33,046 nt of DNA from Paracoccaceae bacterium (GCA_027045905.1 JALTZY010000367.1:1-33046), one strand, 5' to 3'. Positions 1 through 8,930 are shown, numbered from the stretch's first letter. Program-made: numbers and translations. Notes: generated by a model from the sequence alone, not told the origin.

Positions 1-417
1 GGAAATTTCCAGGTAGATCGACTGCAGGTATTGCCACTGGGTGCGCAGGGTGCAGATGATCTCGATGGATTCATAATCTGCAAATATCTCCCTCACCTCG
101 CCGATATTCGGTGCCTCCCGTGCTGGAAAACGGGAAAATTCCTCGCTGCTCAGCAAGACCGTTACATCCCGGTCCACATGTTCGGCGGCGATTTTCTCGA
201 GTGCGGCTTTGCCGCCCCCCTCGAGGTGAAAAGGGCGTGGCATGTGCTCCCAGAAAAAAACCAGTCCGTGATGGCCAGTAGTATCGGAATGCTCATAGGG
301 CAGACGTGGGTAGATCACGCCTCTGTGCGCCAGAAACTCGGAATTCAGCCAGAAGATGTTCTGCAGGCTGGTCGTCGCCGTCTTGTGGGTGCCGATATGA
401 AGGACAATTCTCGCCAT
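1..417 (-). CDS. Sulfotransferase-family protein, C-terminal part outside the window
   Basis: The leftward reading frame from ATG at 417 is open to the window edge (139 codons) and begins MARIVLHIGTHKTATTSLQ. The GTHKTxTTSLQ segment at residues 9-19 is the 5'-phosphosulfate-binding loop of PAPS-dependent sulfotransferases, so the protein probably transfers sulfate to a carbohydrate. It lies just downstream of a large glycan-synthesis gene in the same orientation, about 100 bases away, and near a capsule-type exporter, which suggests that the exported polysaccharide is sulfated. The 3' part, including the second PAPS-binding segment, is missing, so the acceptor cannot be guessed. An AGG sequence shortly before the ATG is a plausible weak ribosome-binding site. 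Confidence 0.75.
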   Translation of the reverse strand, partial: MARIVLHIGTHKTATTSLQNIFWLNSEFLAHRGVIYPRLPYEHSDTTGHHGLVFFWEHMPRPFHLEGGGKAALEKIAAEHVDRDVTVLLSSEEFSRFPAREAPNIGEVREIFADYESIEIICTLRTQWQYLQSIYLEIS

Positions 418-519
418 TTCAGTATACCTGTCGTTTTCTGACATTCATTTGCCGGGGCCGGAAATGATTGCCCGACTTTTCTTCTGGTTCTTCCGGCATA
501 TGGGAAACAGGCAAATTCC

Positions 520-2763
520 TTAATTCCTCTGGTTCGGGAGAACTCTGGATGCCAGCACTTCCAGGCAGAGCCTGCCGTATCTGTCGCTGGGCTCGAGTAC
601 AGCCTTTTCGGCCCATTCGTTCCAGGCATTGAGGAAAAGTTCGCCCCGATAGGAATGCGCCAGCCGGTGCTCGGCGATGCGACGCAGCCACAGGTCGAAC
701 CTGCCCGGATGAGCGCCATGGGCCATATGCGCTTCGAGCCCGCGCCGGGCGGTGTTGTCCCAGCCGGGCATGGCGCCGCAGATCGTGTTTGGCGGCAGGC
801 TGGCGGTGTGGGCGGGCGAAACGGCATTGTCGATGACCCGGACGTAGTCATAGACCAGCCCCCTGAAGCCGGGAGCGACCTCGCGGCCGAGGAGGTTGCC
901 TTGCGGGCCGCCAAACAGGTAGTCGTCCGCCGTGACCAGCCCGTGCGGCGGCATTTCCACCCAGAAATCGAACAGATCGTCGGCCACCGGGTTCTCGCCC
1001 TGGATGTGAAAGCGCACCGCGCCGAGCTCCACCTCGCCGATCCCGGCCGCGCGCCAGGCCTTGCGCATCCGCTCCACGCTGGAAGCCGGATCGGGCATGT
1101 CTTCGGGGCGGTAGATCATGAAGCGGGGGCGGGTGCCGTCGGGGCGCTGGTAGCGGGGGTCGCGCATGTAGGGCAGGCTGCTTTCGACAAGCGCGCGCTC
1201 GAACCCCTCGCCATAGGTCTGCTCGAGCAGGACCACGCCGGAGAGCCCGTCCCAGTTGCGCCGCCAGCTTTCATTGGCCCAGCACAGGTAGAAGGGGAAG
1301 TCGATCTCGGGCCGCTCCAGCAGGCGGTCGAGCGGGGCTTCCAGCACGCGCCTGCCGTCGAACCAGTAGTGATAGACGCAGAACGCATCTATCCCGGCAT
1401 TGCGGGCCAGCTCCGCCTGCTCGCCCATGACTTCGGTCAGGCGCAGGTCGTAAAAGCCCAGATCGGCGGGCAGGAGCGGCTGGGTGTGGCCATGGTAGAG
1501 CGGGCGCGCCGCGGTCACCGAGCGCCATTCGGTAAAGCCCTTGCCCCACCAGGCATCGTTTTCCGGGATCGGGTGAAACTGGGGCAGGTAGAAGGCGCTC
1601 ACATGGCCGGGCCGGGGCAGGGCCGGGGGCGGGGGTGCTTCGGCCAGTTCGGTGCTTTGCAGAACCCTCTGTCCGGAGGCCGTGGCCAGGAATCCCATGC
1701 AGCGCTCCAGCGCGTGGGCGGTGGTGCCATCGACCTGTCCGCTTTCCGGCTCGAAATCCTCTTCCCGCAGATGCATGGCGCGCAGCAGGCCGAGCATCAG
1801 CGGCTTGACCCAGTACATGGAGCCGGCGGGAAAGGCGAGCGAGTCATGGTCGATGTCGATCTCGACCCGCCGCAGCAGGTCGCGGGTGCGCCCACAATTC
1901 GACCCCCACCATTTCCTGCCGGTATAGTGCTGCCCGTCGGCGACCCAGAAGGCCGCGTCCGGCATCGCTTCGAAACGGTCGAGAAGCTCTTGCAGGCCCT
2001 GTTCGGGCAGGATGCCGGAAATCAGGTGGTCGCGCCAATGGTCGCCATCCTCGCGATGCGGGGATTTCTTGGTGTGGATCTTGCAGACGGCCCGGTAGCC
2101 GTCGAGCAGCCCGGCACTGAGCAGCGTCACGAAGGGCAGCATGTCGCGGCCCCTGTTCTGGAGAGGTATGACGGTGGTGCCGGGGAAGCGCGCGCGGATG
2201 GTCTCGGCCAGGGCCTCAGTCTCCTCGCCGCGATAGGTGAGGGTGACATGGAGATCATGCTCGATCTCCAGCCCGGCCAGGCGGCGCTCGAATTCAGGCC
2301 AGAGGTCAGGGTAGTAGATATGCGCGACCACCGCATATGGGGCGTGCTGACGGTCGGGATCGGCGTGCAGCCGGGGGCTGGCGGGCGCCGGCATGTCCAC
2401 GATTTCGGGCAGCTCCTTGCATGGCCGGCCCTCGTCCCTTCCGCTGGTGACGAAGTGATAGAGCGGGGAGATGCCCGCTTCGGCGATGTCGGGGTTGTAT
2501 TTCAGGTAGGCTTCGGGGCAGAAGTCCGGATTGGGCCGGTATCCGCGCGCCTCTCCGAACAGGAGATAGTGGCGCAGCGGCATCTTCCGGTAGATCGGGT
2601 GAATCGCCGGATAGGCTCCGAGGTAATAGACAGGATCGAAGAGACCGGACCTGCGGATTTCCCGCAGCATCCTCATCTCCTGCGGTCTGGGAAACAGTAC
2701 TCTCAGCAGCCTGAGAAGGCGAGTACTTCCGGTATGATTCACATTCACGCTTTCTTTGCTCAA
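520..2763 (-). CDS. Large RgpF/WbsX-type glycan biosynthesis protein
   Basis: A 747-residue protein with three visible parts. Residues about 25-115 carry two short repeats of the FDPVYYL...PLRHYLLFG...GYRPNPDF type, common at the start of large glycosyltransferases. Residues about 140-370 resemble rhamnan synthesis protein RgpF (AVVAHIYYPDLWPE, LQNRGRDMLPF, CKIHTKKS). Residues about 388-740 resemble the WbsX domain related to glycoside hydrolase family 99 (SAFYLPQFHPIPENDAWWG, GFTEWRSV, WANESWRRNWDG, LNAWNEWAE). Such proteins help build O-antigen or capsule chains in the cytoplasm. It probably works with the neighbouring sulfotransferase and KpsMT-like exporter. The substrate is unknown. The 193 bases upstream hold no gene but contain a perfect dyad at 2917-2933. 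Confidence 0.85.
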   Translation of the reverse strand: MSKESVNVNHTGSTRLLRLLRVLFPRPQEMRMLREIRRSGLFDPVYYLGAYPAIHPIYRKMPLRHYLLFGEARGYRPNPDFCPEAYLKYNPDIAEAGISPLYHFVTSGRDEGRPCKELPEIVDMPAPASPRLHADPDRQHAPYAVVAHIYYPDLWPEFERRLAGLEIEHDLHVTLTYRGEETEALAETIRARFPGTTVIPLQNRGRDMLPFVTLLSAGLLDGYRAVCKIHTKKSPHREDGDHWRDHLISGILPEQGLQELLDRFEAMPDAAFWVADGQHYTGRKWWGSNCGRTRDLLRRVEIDIDHDSLAFPAGSMYWVKPLMLGLLRAMHLREEDFEPESGQVDGTTAHALERCMGFLATASGQRVLQSTELAEAPPPPALPRPGHVSAFYLPQFHPIPENDAWWGKGFTEWRSVTAARPLYHGHTQPLLPADLGFYDLRLTEVMGEQAELARNAGIDAFCVYHYWFDGRRVLEAPLDRLLERPEIDFPFYLCWANESWRRNWDGLSGVVLLEQTYGEGFERALVESSLPYMRDPRYQRPDGTRPRFMIYRPEDMPDPASSVERMRKAWRAAGIGEVELGAVRFHIQGENPVADDLFDFWVEMPPHGLVTADDYLFGGPQGNLLGREVAPGFRGLVYDYVRVIDNAVSPAHTASLPPNTICGAMPGWDNTARRGLEAHMAHGAHPGRFDLWLRRIAEHRLAHSYRGELFLNAWNEWAEKAVLEPSDRYGRLCLEVLASRVLPNQRN

Positions 2764-2916
2764 TTCACTTCTCGGGGATGCCGCATCCTGAAGCGCTTCG
2801 ACCTGGACCCGAGGCAGGTTTGTGCCAAGGCGCGGCGAGACCCTTCAATGTTTCGCGCGCATCGCAGAATACCGATTCGGGTTTTGCGAAACGCTCAGAC
2901 CAAGAGGTAGGACATA

Positions 2917-2933
2917 TTGCACCCCGGGTGCAA
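2917..2933. promoter_or_regulatory. Perfect 17-bp dyad upstream of the RgpF/WbsX gene
   Basis: Two 8-base arms, TTGCACCC and GGGTGCAA, are exact reverse complements around one central C. The element lies in the 193-base gap 2764-2956, about 155 bases upstream of the leftward gene that starts at 2763 and 24 bases after the permease stop. With a CCG loop it could also form a 7-bp hairpin, but no T-run follows on either strand, so an intrinsic terminator is unlikely. An operator or an RNA processing site are both possible. I see nothing else notable in this gap. Confidence 0.35.
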
Positions 2934-2956
2934 CTGGAGCGGAGGGCGGTCGGCAT

Positions 2957-3748
2957 TCAGGTGCCTTCGTCCAGCAGGTAGCTGTGATAACGCTTGAGCA
3001 GGACGAGCCCGAGGGCAGCCAGGGAAAAGGCGATGAGATATACGTAGAGTTCCGAAACATACGGGCCCTCATAGGTGGAGAAGATACCGGTCCGGATCCG
3101 CATGATGACGTGGGTCAGGGGATTGAGAAGCAGGTAATCGCGCATTTCTTCGGGCAGATCGTCAACCAGAAACAGCACCCCCGAAACGATAAACAACGGC
3201 CGGTTGATGACCGCCCAGACAAATTGCCAGATGGGGAACATTCCCATAAGCAGCGTATTTATCAACCCCACGCCGATACCCATTGCGATCGCCATCAGGA
3301 AGCCCCGGGCAAGCCTCGGATAGTCGATCATCAGCCTGAGATCGTCCAGAAATACGATTCCGCTGATGATGATCCCGAAAACGATCAGATGCGTGAGAAT
3401 CGCCAGGATGATCCGGCTGATGATTGCATCCATGTAGGTGACGTTCGGATAAGTCAGGAAGGGGCGCGAATACTTGAGCGAGGTGCCCACCTTGACCACG
3501 ATATCCTGATACATGGCCAGCGGCAGGAAGCCGGTGGCGAAAAACAGCGCGAAGCTCTCGCCCAGCGGGGGGGAGGAGACCAGGAAGCTGAAGACGAAGG
3601 AAAAGATGCTGATCCCGGCCACGGGCTCCAGAATCGCCCAGATATAGCCCCCCGGGGAGCGTCCGTAGGTCGATGCCATCTCCCGGAGCAACAGGGCCAG
3701 GATGACCCGGCCCGAGGCGAAAGGGATCTTGTGCGCGGCGCGGGGCAT
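2957..3748 (-). CDS. Capsule polysaccharide ABC exporter permease, KpsM-like
   Basis: A 263-residue membrane protein of the ABC-2 permease type. The N-terminus ALLLREMASTYGRSPGGYIWAILEP is the cytoplasmic entry segment typical of KpsM, BexB and CtrC. About six hydrophobic segments follow, ending in a short charged tail. It should form the membrane channel of an ABC transporter that moves lipid-linked capsular polysaccharide across the inner membrane, with the KpsT-like ATPase at 5104-5781 as partner. It is divergent from the KpsE-like gene, with 92 bases between. AGGA about ten bases before ATG 3748 supports the start. Length is usual for the family. Confidence 0.88.
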   Translation of the reverse strand: MPRAAHKIPFASGRVILALLLREMASTYGRSPGGYIWAILEPVAGISIFSFVFSFLVSSPPLGESFALFFATGFLPLAMYQDIVVKVGTSLKYSRPFLTYPNVTYMDAIISRIILAILTHLIVFGIIISGIVFLDDLRLMIDYPRLARGFLMAIAMGIGVGLINTLLMGMFPIWQFVWAVINRPLFIVSGVLFLVDDLPEEMRDYLLLNPLTHVIMRIRTGIFSTYEGPYVSELYVYLIAFSLAALGLVLLKRYHSYLLDEGT

Positions 3749-3840
3749 TCCTGCGGGTTCCTGTCGTTCAGCGTATTGTATGGCCCAGCCGGGGAGTGCG
3801 GGTATGGGCCCGGCGTCAGTCTAGGAGATAAGCCCTTGTA

Positions 3841-5088
3841 TTGCGAGCCACAAAATCCCACAATTGCACAAGGACAGCCAGACGCAGAAGACATCGGAGA
3901 AAACCCATCGCTACCGCCCCCGCCCGGAATGCACCGAAGAAAGCCCCCGGGCCTGCTGCGCCCCAGCCGGCGCGCAAGGCTTCGTTGCGGCCGCGTCACC
4001 GCAGGATCCTGATCAGCTTCGTGGTCTTCGTGGTGCTGCCACTGGCGGCGACGGTATATTACCTCTTCTACATTGCCAGCGATCAATACGCCTCGCGGAT
4101 CGGATTTTCGGTTCGCTCCGAGGATCTGACCTCGCCAGCGAGCCTCTTGGGCAGCCTGAGCAGCATATCGGGCTCGAGTTCCTCGGATACCGACATTCTC
4201 TATGAATTCATCCAGGGCCAGACCATGGTCGAGCGGATGAACGAGCGGCTCGACCTGGCCGAGATCTTCTCGCGCCCGGAATACGACCCGATCTTCGCCT
4301 ATGATCCATCCGGTACGATTGAGGATCTGGCCGATTACTGGCGGCGCATGGTCAAGGTCGGCCATGCCTCCAGTTCCGGCCTGCTGGAGGTCGAAGTTCG
4401 CGCCTTTCGCCCGGAGGATGCGCGGGATATTGCCAAGGGGATCATCGAGGAATCTACCAGGATGATCAACGAATTGTCCGATATCGCCCGGGCTGATGCC
4501 ACGCGCTCGGCAATCGAGGACGTGAACCTCGCCCTGGAGCGGCTCAAGGTGGCGCGCGAAAATCTGACCCGGTTTCGTTCGAAAACCCGGATCATCGACC
4601 CCATCGCCGACCTGCAGAGCCAGATGGGCCTGCTGGGCTCGCTCGAGGCACAGCTGGCCGAGGCCCAGATCAGCCTGAACCTTCTGCGCAGGAATTCCAG
4701 TGAAAGCGACCCTCGAATAGAACAGGCACAGCGCCGGATAAAGGTCATTCGCGAACTGATCGAGCAGGAGCGGGCCAAGTTTTCGAGCGGTTCCGGTGCG
4801 GGGGGTGATGGTGAGGACTATTCTACCCTGGTTGCCGAATACGAGCGCCTCAGCGTCGAGGTGGAATATGCCCAGGAAGCCTACCTTGCCGCACAGGCGG
4901 CGCTGGACGCGGCCCGGGCCGAGGCCCAGCGTCAGAGCCGCTATCTGGCGATCTTCACCGCTCCGAGCCTGCCTCAGAGTGCCCGCTATCCCCAGCGCGT
5001 CCTGCTATCGGTGGTTGCGGGGATATTCCTGCTGCTGGGATGGAGCATTTCGGTTCTGATCTATTATTCGATCCGGGACCGGCGCTGA
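3841..5088 (+). CDS. Capsule export inner-membrane adaptor, KpsE/BexC/CtrB-like
   Basis: A 415-residue polysaccharide co-polymerase-type protein. A very basic, Pro/Ala-rich cytoplasmic N-terminus (residues 1-55) precedes a membrane segment near 56-76 and a long periplasmic part rich in coiled-coil sequence (about 200-350). A second membrane segment lies near 388-408, followed by a short basic tail. This layout fits KpsE/CtrB proteins, which link the inner-membrane ABC exporter to the outer-membrane pore. The start used is TTG at 3841, the first start codon after an in-frame stop at 3829. AGGAG at 3823-3827 lies about 13 bases before it, which is long, so the exact start is uncertain. The KpsT-like gene follows after 15 bases. 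No KpsD-like outer-membrane gene is visible. Confidence 0.85.
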   Translation: MRATKSHNCTRTARRRRHRRKPIATAPARNAPKKAPGPAAPQPARKASLRPRHRRILISFVVFVVLPLAATVYYLFYIASDQYASRIGFSVRSEDLTSPASLLGSLSSISGSSSSDTDILYEFIQGQTMVERMNERLDLAEIFSRPEYDPIFAYDPSGTIEDLADYWRRMVKVGHASSSGLLEVEVRAFRPEDARDIAKGIIEESTRMINELSDIARADATRSAIEDVNLALERLKVARENLTRFRSKTRIIDPIADLQSQMGLLGSLEAQLAEAQISLNLLRRNSSESDPRIEQAQRRIKVIRELIEQERAKFSSGSGAGGDGEDYSTLVAEYERLSVEVEYAQEAYLAAQAALDAARAEAQRQSRYLAIFTAPSLPQSARYPQRVLLSVVAGIFLLLGWSISVLIYYSIRDRR

Positions 5089-5103
5089 GGAGGCGCGTGG
5101 CAC

Positions 5104-5781
5104 ATGATCGAGCTGCGCAATCTCTCCAAGTCCTACCGCACCCGGTTTGGCCGCAAGGTTGTGGCACGCGACATCAATTTCACCTTTCCCACCGGTGAAA
5201 GCGTTGCCCTGATCGGTGGTAACGGGGCCGGGAAATCGACCATGTTGAAGATGATTGCGGGGACCCTTAGGCCGGATCACGGCGAGGTGATTTCCGATGG
5301 CACCATTTCCTGGCCGGTCGGTTTTGCCGGCAGTTTTCACGGGGATCTGACCGGCGCGCAGAATGTCAAGTTCTGCGCCCGCATCTATGGGGTGGATACG
5401 GAGGAGATGCTGGACTTCACCAAGAGTTTTTCGGAACTGGGCGCTCATTTCCACCTGCCGGTACGTACCTATTCTTCCGGGATGAAGTCACGCCTGGCTT
5501 TTGCCATGTCCATGGCGATTCCGTTCGATACCTATCTGGTGGACGAGGTAACGGCGGTGGGTGACGCCTCGTTTCGCAAAAAGAGCGAGGAAATTCTCAT
5601 GGAGCGGTTGCAGCATTCCGGCGCTATCGTGGTTTCTCATTCGATGGAGCAGCTTGCGCGGCTCTGCACCTCCGGCGTGGTTTTGTCCAATGGCTGGCTG
5701 TTCCACTATCCTCAGGTGGAAAAGGCTATCGAACATCACCGCTACAACATGCAGGGAAAGCGTCCGCCCTGGCTGGCCTGA
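5104..5781 (+). CDS. Capsule polysaccharide ABC exporter ATPase, KpsT-like
   Basis: A 225-residue ABC ATPase. Walker A is GGNGAGKST at residues 38-46, the signature is YSSGMKSRL near 123-131, and the Walker B region is TYLVDEVTAVGD near 143-154. Short length, the YSSGM form of the signature and the VGDASFRKK segment are typical of KpsT/CtrD/BexA subunits of capsule and O-antigen exporters. It should power the KpsM-like permease at 2957-3748. It lies 15 bases downstream of the KpsE-like gene in the same direction, with GGAGG just before its ATG, so the two are probably co-transcribed. It ends 16 bases from the convergent metal transporter gene. Confidence 0.9.
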   Translation: MIELRNLSKSYRTRFGRKVVARDINFTFPTGESVALIGGNGAGKSTMLKMIAGTLRPDHGEVISDGTISWPVGFAGSFHGDLTGAQNVKFCARIYGVDTEEMLDFTKSFSELGAHFHLPVRTYSSGMKSRLAFAMSMAIPFDTYLVDEVTAVGDASFRKKSEEILMERLQHSGAIVVSHSMEQLARLCTSGVVLSNGWLFHYPQVEKAIEHHRYNMQGKRPPWLA

Positions 5782-5797
5782 GGGGTAGGGGGATCTG

Positions 5798-6616
5798 TCA
5801 GCCCGGCCGGTGCAGTTCCCGCAGGGCATCGCGTACGATCACCCGGCTCGATTGCAGAAACAGCCCCGCCATGATCACTGCCACGGCGAGGTCGGGCCAG
5901 TTGCTGCCGGTCCAACCCACCAGCAGCGCGGCCAGCACCACCGCCGCATTGCCGAGCGCATCGTTGCGCGAAAACAGCCAGACCGCGCGCATATTGGCAT
6001 CGCCCGCCCGGTGCGGGATCAGCACCAGCGCCGCGGCGACGTTGACAAGCAGGGCGAGCATGGCGACGGCGCCCATCGCTCCGGCCTCCACCGCGCGTTC
6101 GGCGCCCAGCTTCAGAAGGGTGTCGGCCAGCACACCCAGCCCCATCGCGCCCAGAAAGATTCCCTGCACCAGCGCCGAGCGCGCCCGCCAGACGAGACTC
6201 CAGCCGATCGCCAGCAGGCCGAGAAAGGTGATCAGCCCGTCGCCGATGAAGTCCAGCGCATCGGCCTTCAGCCCCTGCGAGCCGGTGAGGAAGCCGGCGG
6301 CCATCTCGATCACGCCGAAGCCGGCATTGAGTGCGATGACGATCCAGAGCGCCCGGCGATATCCGGCGCCCAGATGCGCCGGCGGGCTGGCCACCCGGTC
6401 GCCGGTGATCTCGTCGAGCCCGTATCCCAGCGCTGCGATCGCCGCTTCCAGATCGCCCTTGCGCTTGTCTTTCTCCGGCAGCGAGATCCTGAGAGTTTGC
6501 GAGGCGGTCGAAATCTCGATTTCCTCCACTCCCGCGCTCCTGGCCGCCTTTTCGATCTTGGCGGCGCAGGAGGGGCAGTCCATGCCGGTGATGCGGTATT
6601 CAAGCGGCTCGGTCAT
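5798..6616 (-). CDS. HMA-domain cation diffusion facilitator (metal transporter)
   Basis: A 272-residue protein. Residues about 6-70 form a heavy-metal-associated domain with the metal-binding motif GMDCPSCAAK (Cys14 and Cys17). The remainder has about six hydrophobic helices typical of cation diffusion facilitators, including DALDFIGDG near 120 and RNDALGNAAV near 220, where Asp and neighbouring residues normally hold the transported metal. It is probably an inner-membrane efflux pump for Zn(II) or a similar divalent metal. The soluble HMA domain is at the N-terminus; many CDF proteins instead carry a C-terminal cytoplasmic domain, which is absent here. It lies 73 bases downstream of the AlkB-like gene in the same orientation. 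Confidence 0.85.
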   Translation of the reverse strand: MTEPLEYRITGMDCPSCAAKIEKAARSAGVEEIEISTASQTLRISLPEKDKRKGDLEAAIAALGYGLDEITGDRVASPPAHLGAGYRRALWIVIALNAGFGVIEMAAGFLTGSQGLKADALDFIGDGLITFLGLLAIGWSLVWRARSALVQGIFLGAMGLGVLADTLLKLGAERAVEAGAMGAVAMLALLVNVAAALVLIPHRAGDANMRAVWLFSRNDALGNAAVVLAALLVGWTGSNWPDLAVAVIMAGLFLQSSRVIVRDALRELHRPG

Positions 6617-6689
6617 CTCTTGGAACTTTCGGTTTTCGGGCCGGAAAATTTACAATATTCGCTCTTTCCGGAGGGCAAAAGTGCAAATT

Positions 6690-7826
6690 TCAGCGAATCT
6701 GCGGTGGCGGGAGAGTCGCTTCCTTGTAGGGCGTCCAGTCCTTGATCTCCGGGTAGTATTTGCGCCGCCAGGCGCGTACGCGCGGGTTCATGATCCGGCG
6801 CCAGACCGGCGGCACCATCGCCGCCATGGTCATCAGCGGATAGCCCCGCGGCAGCAGCGGGGCGGTGTCGGCGTCATAGGTCTGCAGCAGCGGAAACCGG
6901 CGCGCGGGCTTGTAATGGTGGTCGCTGTGGCGTTGCAGATTGATGAATTGCCAGTTGGTCGCCATATGATCGGAGTTCCAGCTGTGATGCGGCTTCACGG
7001 GCTCATATCTGCCGTCGCCCAGGTACTTTCGGGTCAGCCCGTAATGCTCGACATAATTGGTCAGCTCCAGCTGCCATATGGCGACAAGTGCCTGAAATAC
7101 GAAGAAACCCACCCCGGCCCAGCCACTGATCAGGTAGGCGGCGAGCAAGGCGATGGCCTGCAGCAGGCCGTAGAGCCAGAAGGGGTTTCGCAGGCTGGTC
7201 ACCGGCAGCGACCGGCGCGCCAGCATCGCCTTTTCCGCCTGCCAGGCCGAGCGTGGCACTTCGTGGAGGACGCGGGCGAAATAGCGGTGAAAGCCCTCGT
7301 TGTAGCGCGCCGTGACCGCATCGCGGCTGGTGCCGACCCAGGGGTGATGCACCAGCAGGTGCTCGGTGCGGAAATGGCTGTAGAGGACGGTGGCCAGCAG
7401 CAGATCGGCGAGCCAGCGCTCGAGCCGGTTCGGCTGGTGCATGAGCTCGTGGGCATAGACGATTCCGACCGAGCCGGAGACCACGCCGACGCCGAACATC
7501 AGGGCGAATTTCTCCCATGTTGCCAGAGTGTCGGTATGGGTGACGAAGTAGAGCGCGCCATAGATCAGCGCCACCTGCACCGGCAGCCAGATGAGGGTGA
7601 TGAAGCGGTACCAGAACAGCTCTTCCTCCGGCGTGTCCGGGTCGGCATTCTCGGTGTTGCGGCCCAGGATCGCATCCAGGAGCGAGGTCATCCACCAGGC
7701 GGCGGCGGGAGGGAGCAGCAGCGCCCAGCCCCCATATCTGGCGGCAACCACCACCAGTGGCACGAGCGATAAGGAGATCCAGAACGGGAGCGCGTTTCTC
7801 AGGCGGACGGTTGCAGAGCCGGGCAT
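6690..7826 (-). CDS. alkB: AlkB-type alkane 1-monooxygenase / membrane di-iron hydroxylase
   Basis: A 378-residue integral membrane protein with the histidine signature of the AlkB family: HELMH (126-130), EHLLVHH (155-161), the AlkB-specific NYVEHYGL (257-264) and LQRHSDHH (297-304). These histidines bind the di-iron centre. Hydrophobic segments fill residues about 12-50, 75-97, 107-125 and 215-255. The family hydroxylates terminal carbons of medium-chain alkanes using rubredoxin. No rubredoxin gene is adjacent, so the electron donor must be encoded elsewhere. It follows mutY in the same direction with 39 bases between. Alkanes, fatty acids or related lipids are all possible substrates. Confidence 0.88.
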   Translation of the reverse strand: MPGSATVRLRNALPFWISLSLVPLVVVAARYGGWALLLPPAAAWWMTSLLDAILGRNTENADPDTPEEELFWYRFITLIWLPVQVALIYGALYFVTHTDTLATWEKFALMFGVGVVSGSVGIVYAHELMHQPNRLERWLADLLLATVLYSHFRTEHLLVHHPWVGTSRDAVTARYNEGFHRYFARVLHEVPRSAWQAEKAMLARRSLPVTSLRNPFWLYGLLQAIALLAAYLISGWAGVGFFVFQALVAIWQLELTNYVEHYGLTRKYLGDGRYEPVKPHHSWNSDHMATNWQFINLQRHSDHHYKPARRFPLLQTYDADTAPLLPRGYPLMTMAAMVPPVWRRIMNPRVRAWRRKYYPEIKDWTPYKEATLPPPQIR

Positions 7827-7865
7827 GGTTTTTCCCTCGCATGAGCGCGCCTCTCGGGCACAAGG

Positions 7866-8930
7866 CTACAGTGGCGCAGGATTCGAAGCAATGGCCGCTG
7901 CGGCCAGTTTGTATGCCTTGCGCATCACGCTTGGCAGATCGGTGGGGCGAAACTCGGGTACTGGCATGAAAAAGCCGTGATCGGGGGTGGTGCCGATCGG
8001 TACAGTAGCAATGCTCACGCTTAGAATCAGGTGAAAATGTGTGAAGGTGTGGCGGACCTGCTCGTCAAGCGCCCGCCAGTCGGCGCGGATCGGCGGCGGG
8101 CTGTCGGCAGACGTCTTTTCCCACGCACCGCCGGGCCAGCCGAGCATTCCGCCCAGAAGTCCTTTGGCCGGGCGGCGCTCCATGAGCCAGGCGCCATCGG
8201 CGCGGCGAGCGATCCAGACCCGTCCGTGGCGGATGGGTTTTGCGGGCCTGGGCGCGCGCCGGGGCAGCGTTTCCTGGATGCCTCGTGCATGGGCCTTGCA
8301 GGCGCTGCGCCAGGGGCAGGCGGGACAATCGGGCCGCGCCGGTGTGCAGATGGTGGCGCCCAGATCCATCACTGCCTGGGCATAGTCGCCGGGGCGTGTG
8401 CGGGGGGTCAGGCGCGCCGCATGCGCGCGCAGGGCGGGCTTGGCGGCGGGCAGAGGTTCCTCGACACAGAACAGGCGCGCCATCACCCGCTCCACATTGC
8501 CGTCCACCACCGTTTCCGGCTGGCCGAAGGCAATGGCGGCGATTGCTGCGGCGGTATAGGGGCCGATGCCGGGAAGCTTCAGCAAGTCATTGTGTTCGCT
8601 TGGAAATACACCACCAAGTTCCGCCGAGACCATGCGCGCGCATTTGACCAGATTGCGGGCGCGGGCGTAATAACCGAGCCCGGCCCATTCGGCCAGTACA
8701 TCGGCTTCGGGCGCGCGGGCAAGGGCATGGACATCCGGCCAACGGGCGATGAAGCGGTGAAAGTAGTCACGTACCACTGCCACCCCGGTTTGCTGGAGCA
8801 TGATTTCGGAGAGCCAGACCCGGTAGGGATCGGCCCGCGCCCCGCTCAGCGGCGGCACCCGCCAGGGCAGGTCCCGGGCGTACCGGTCATACCAGTCCAG
8901 CAACCTTCCGGCAGGGGGCAGATCTGACAA
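7866..8930 (-). CDS. mutY: A/G-specific adenine DNA glycosylase MutY
   Basis: A 354-residue base-excision repair enzyme that removes adenine mispaired with 8-oxoguanine. The catalytic Glu lies in WLSEIMLQQT, the helix-hairpin-helix is LKLPGIGPYTAAAIAA, and the catalytic Asp lies in VVDGNVERV. The iron-sulfur cluster motif is CTPARPDCPACPWRSAC, and a C-terminal NUDIX-like domain recognises 8-oxoguanine. I chose TTG at 8930 as the start: an AAGGG ribosome-binding site precedes it by about nine bases and the product then has normal MutY length. The frame stays open to ATG 9098, but that extension would overlap the divergent DUF721 gene and adds a low-complexity Pro/Arg-rich tail foreign to MutY. 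Confidence 0.93.
   Translation of the reverse strand: MSDLPPAGRLLDWYDRYARDLPWRVPPLSGARADPYRVWLSEIMLQQTGVAVVRDYFHRFIARWPDVHALARAPEADVLAEWAGLGYYARARNLVKCARMVSAELGGVFPSEHNDLLKLPGIGPYTAAAIAAIAFGQPETVVDGNVERVMARLFCVEEPLPAAKPALRAHAARLTPRTRPGDYAQAVMDLGATICTPARPDCPACPWRSACKAHARGIQETLPRRAPRPAKPIRHGRVWIARRADGAWLMERRPAKGLLGGMLGWPGGAWEKTSADSPPPIRADWRALDEQVRHTFTHFHLILSVSIATVPIGTTPDHGFFMPVPEFRPTDLPSVMRKAYKLAAAAIASNPAPL

Noticed and set aside
655-2910. Long rightward open frame of 751 codons opposite the RgpF/WbsX gene
   Set aside because: It is an antisense shadow of a GC-rich gene, without recognisable domains or codon pattern; the leftward frame has clear family motifs.
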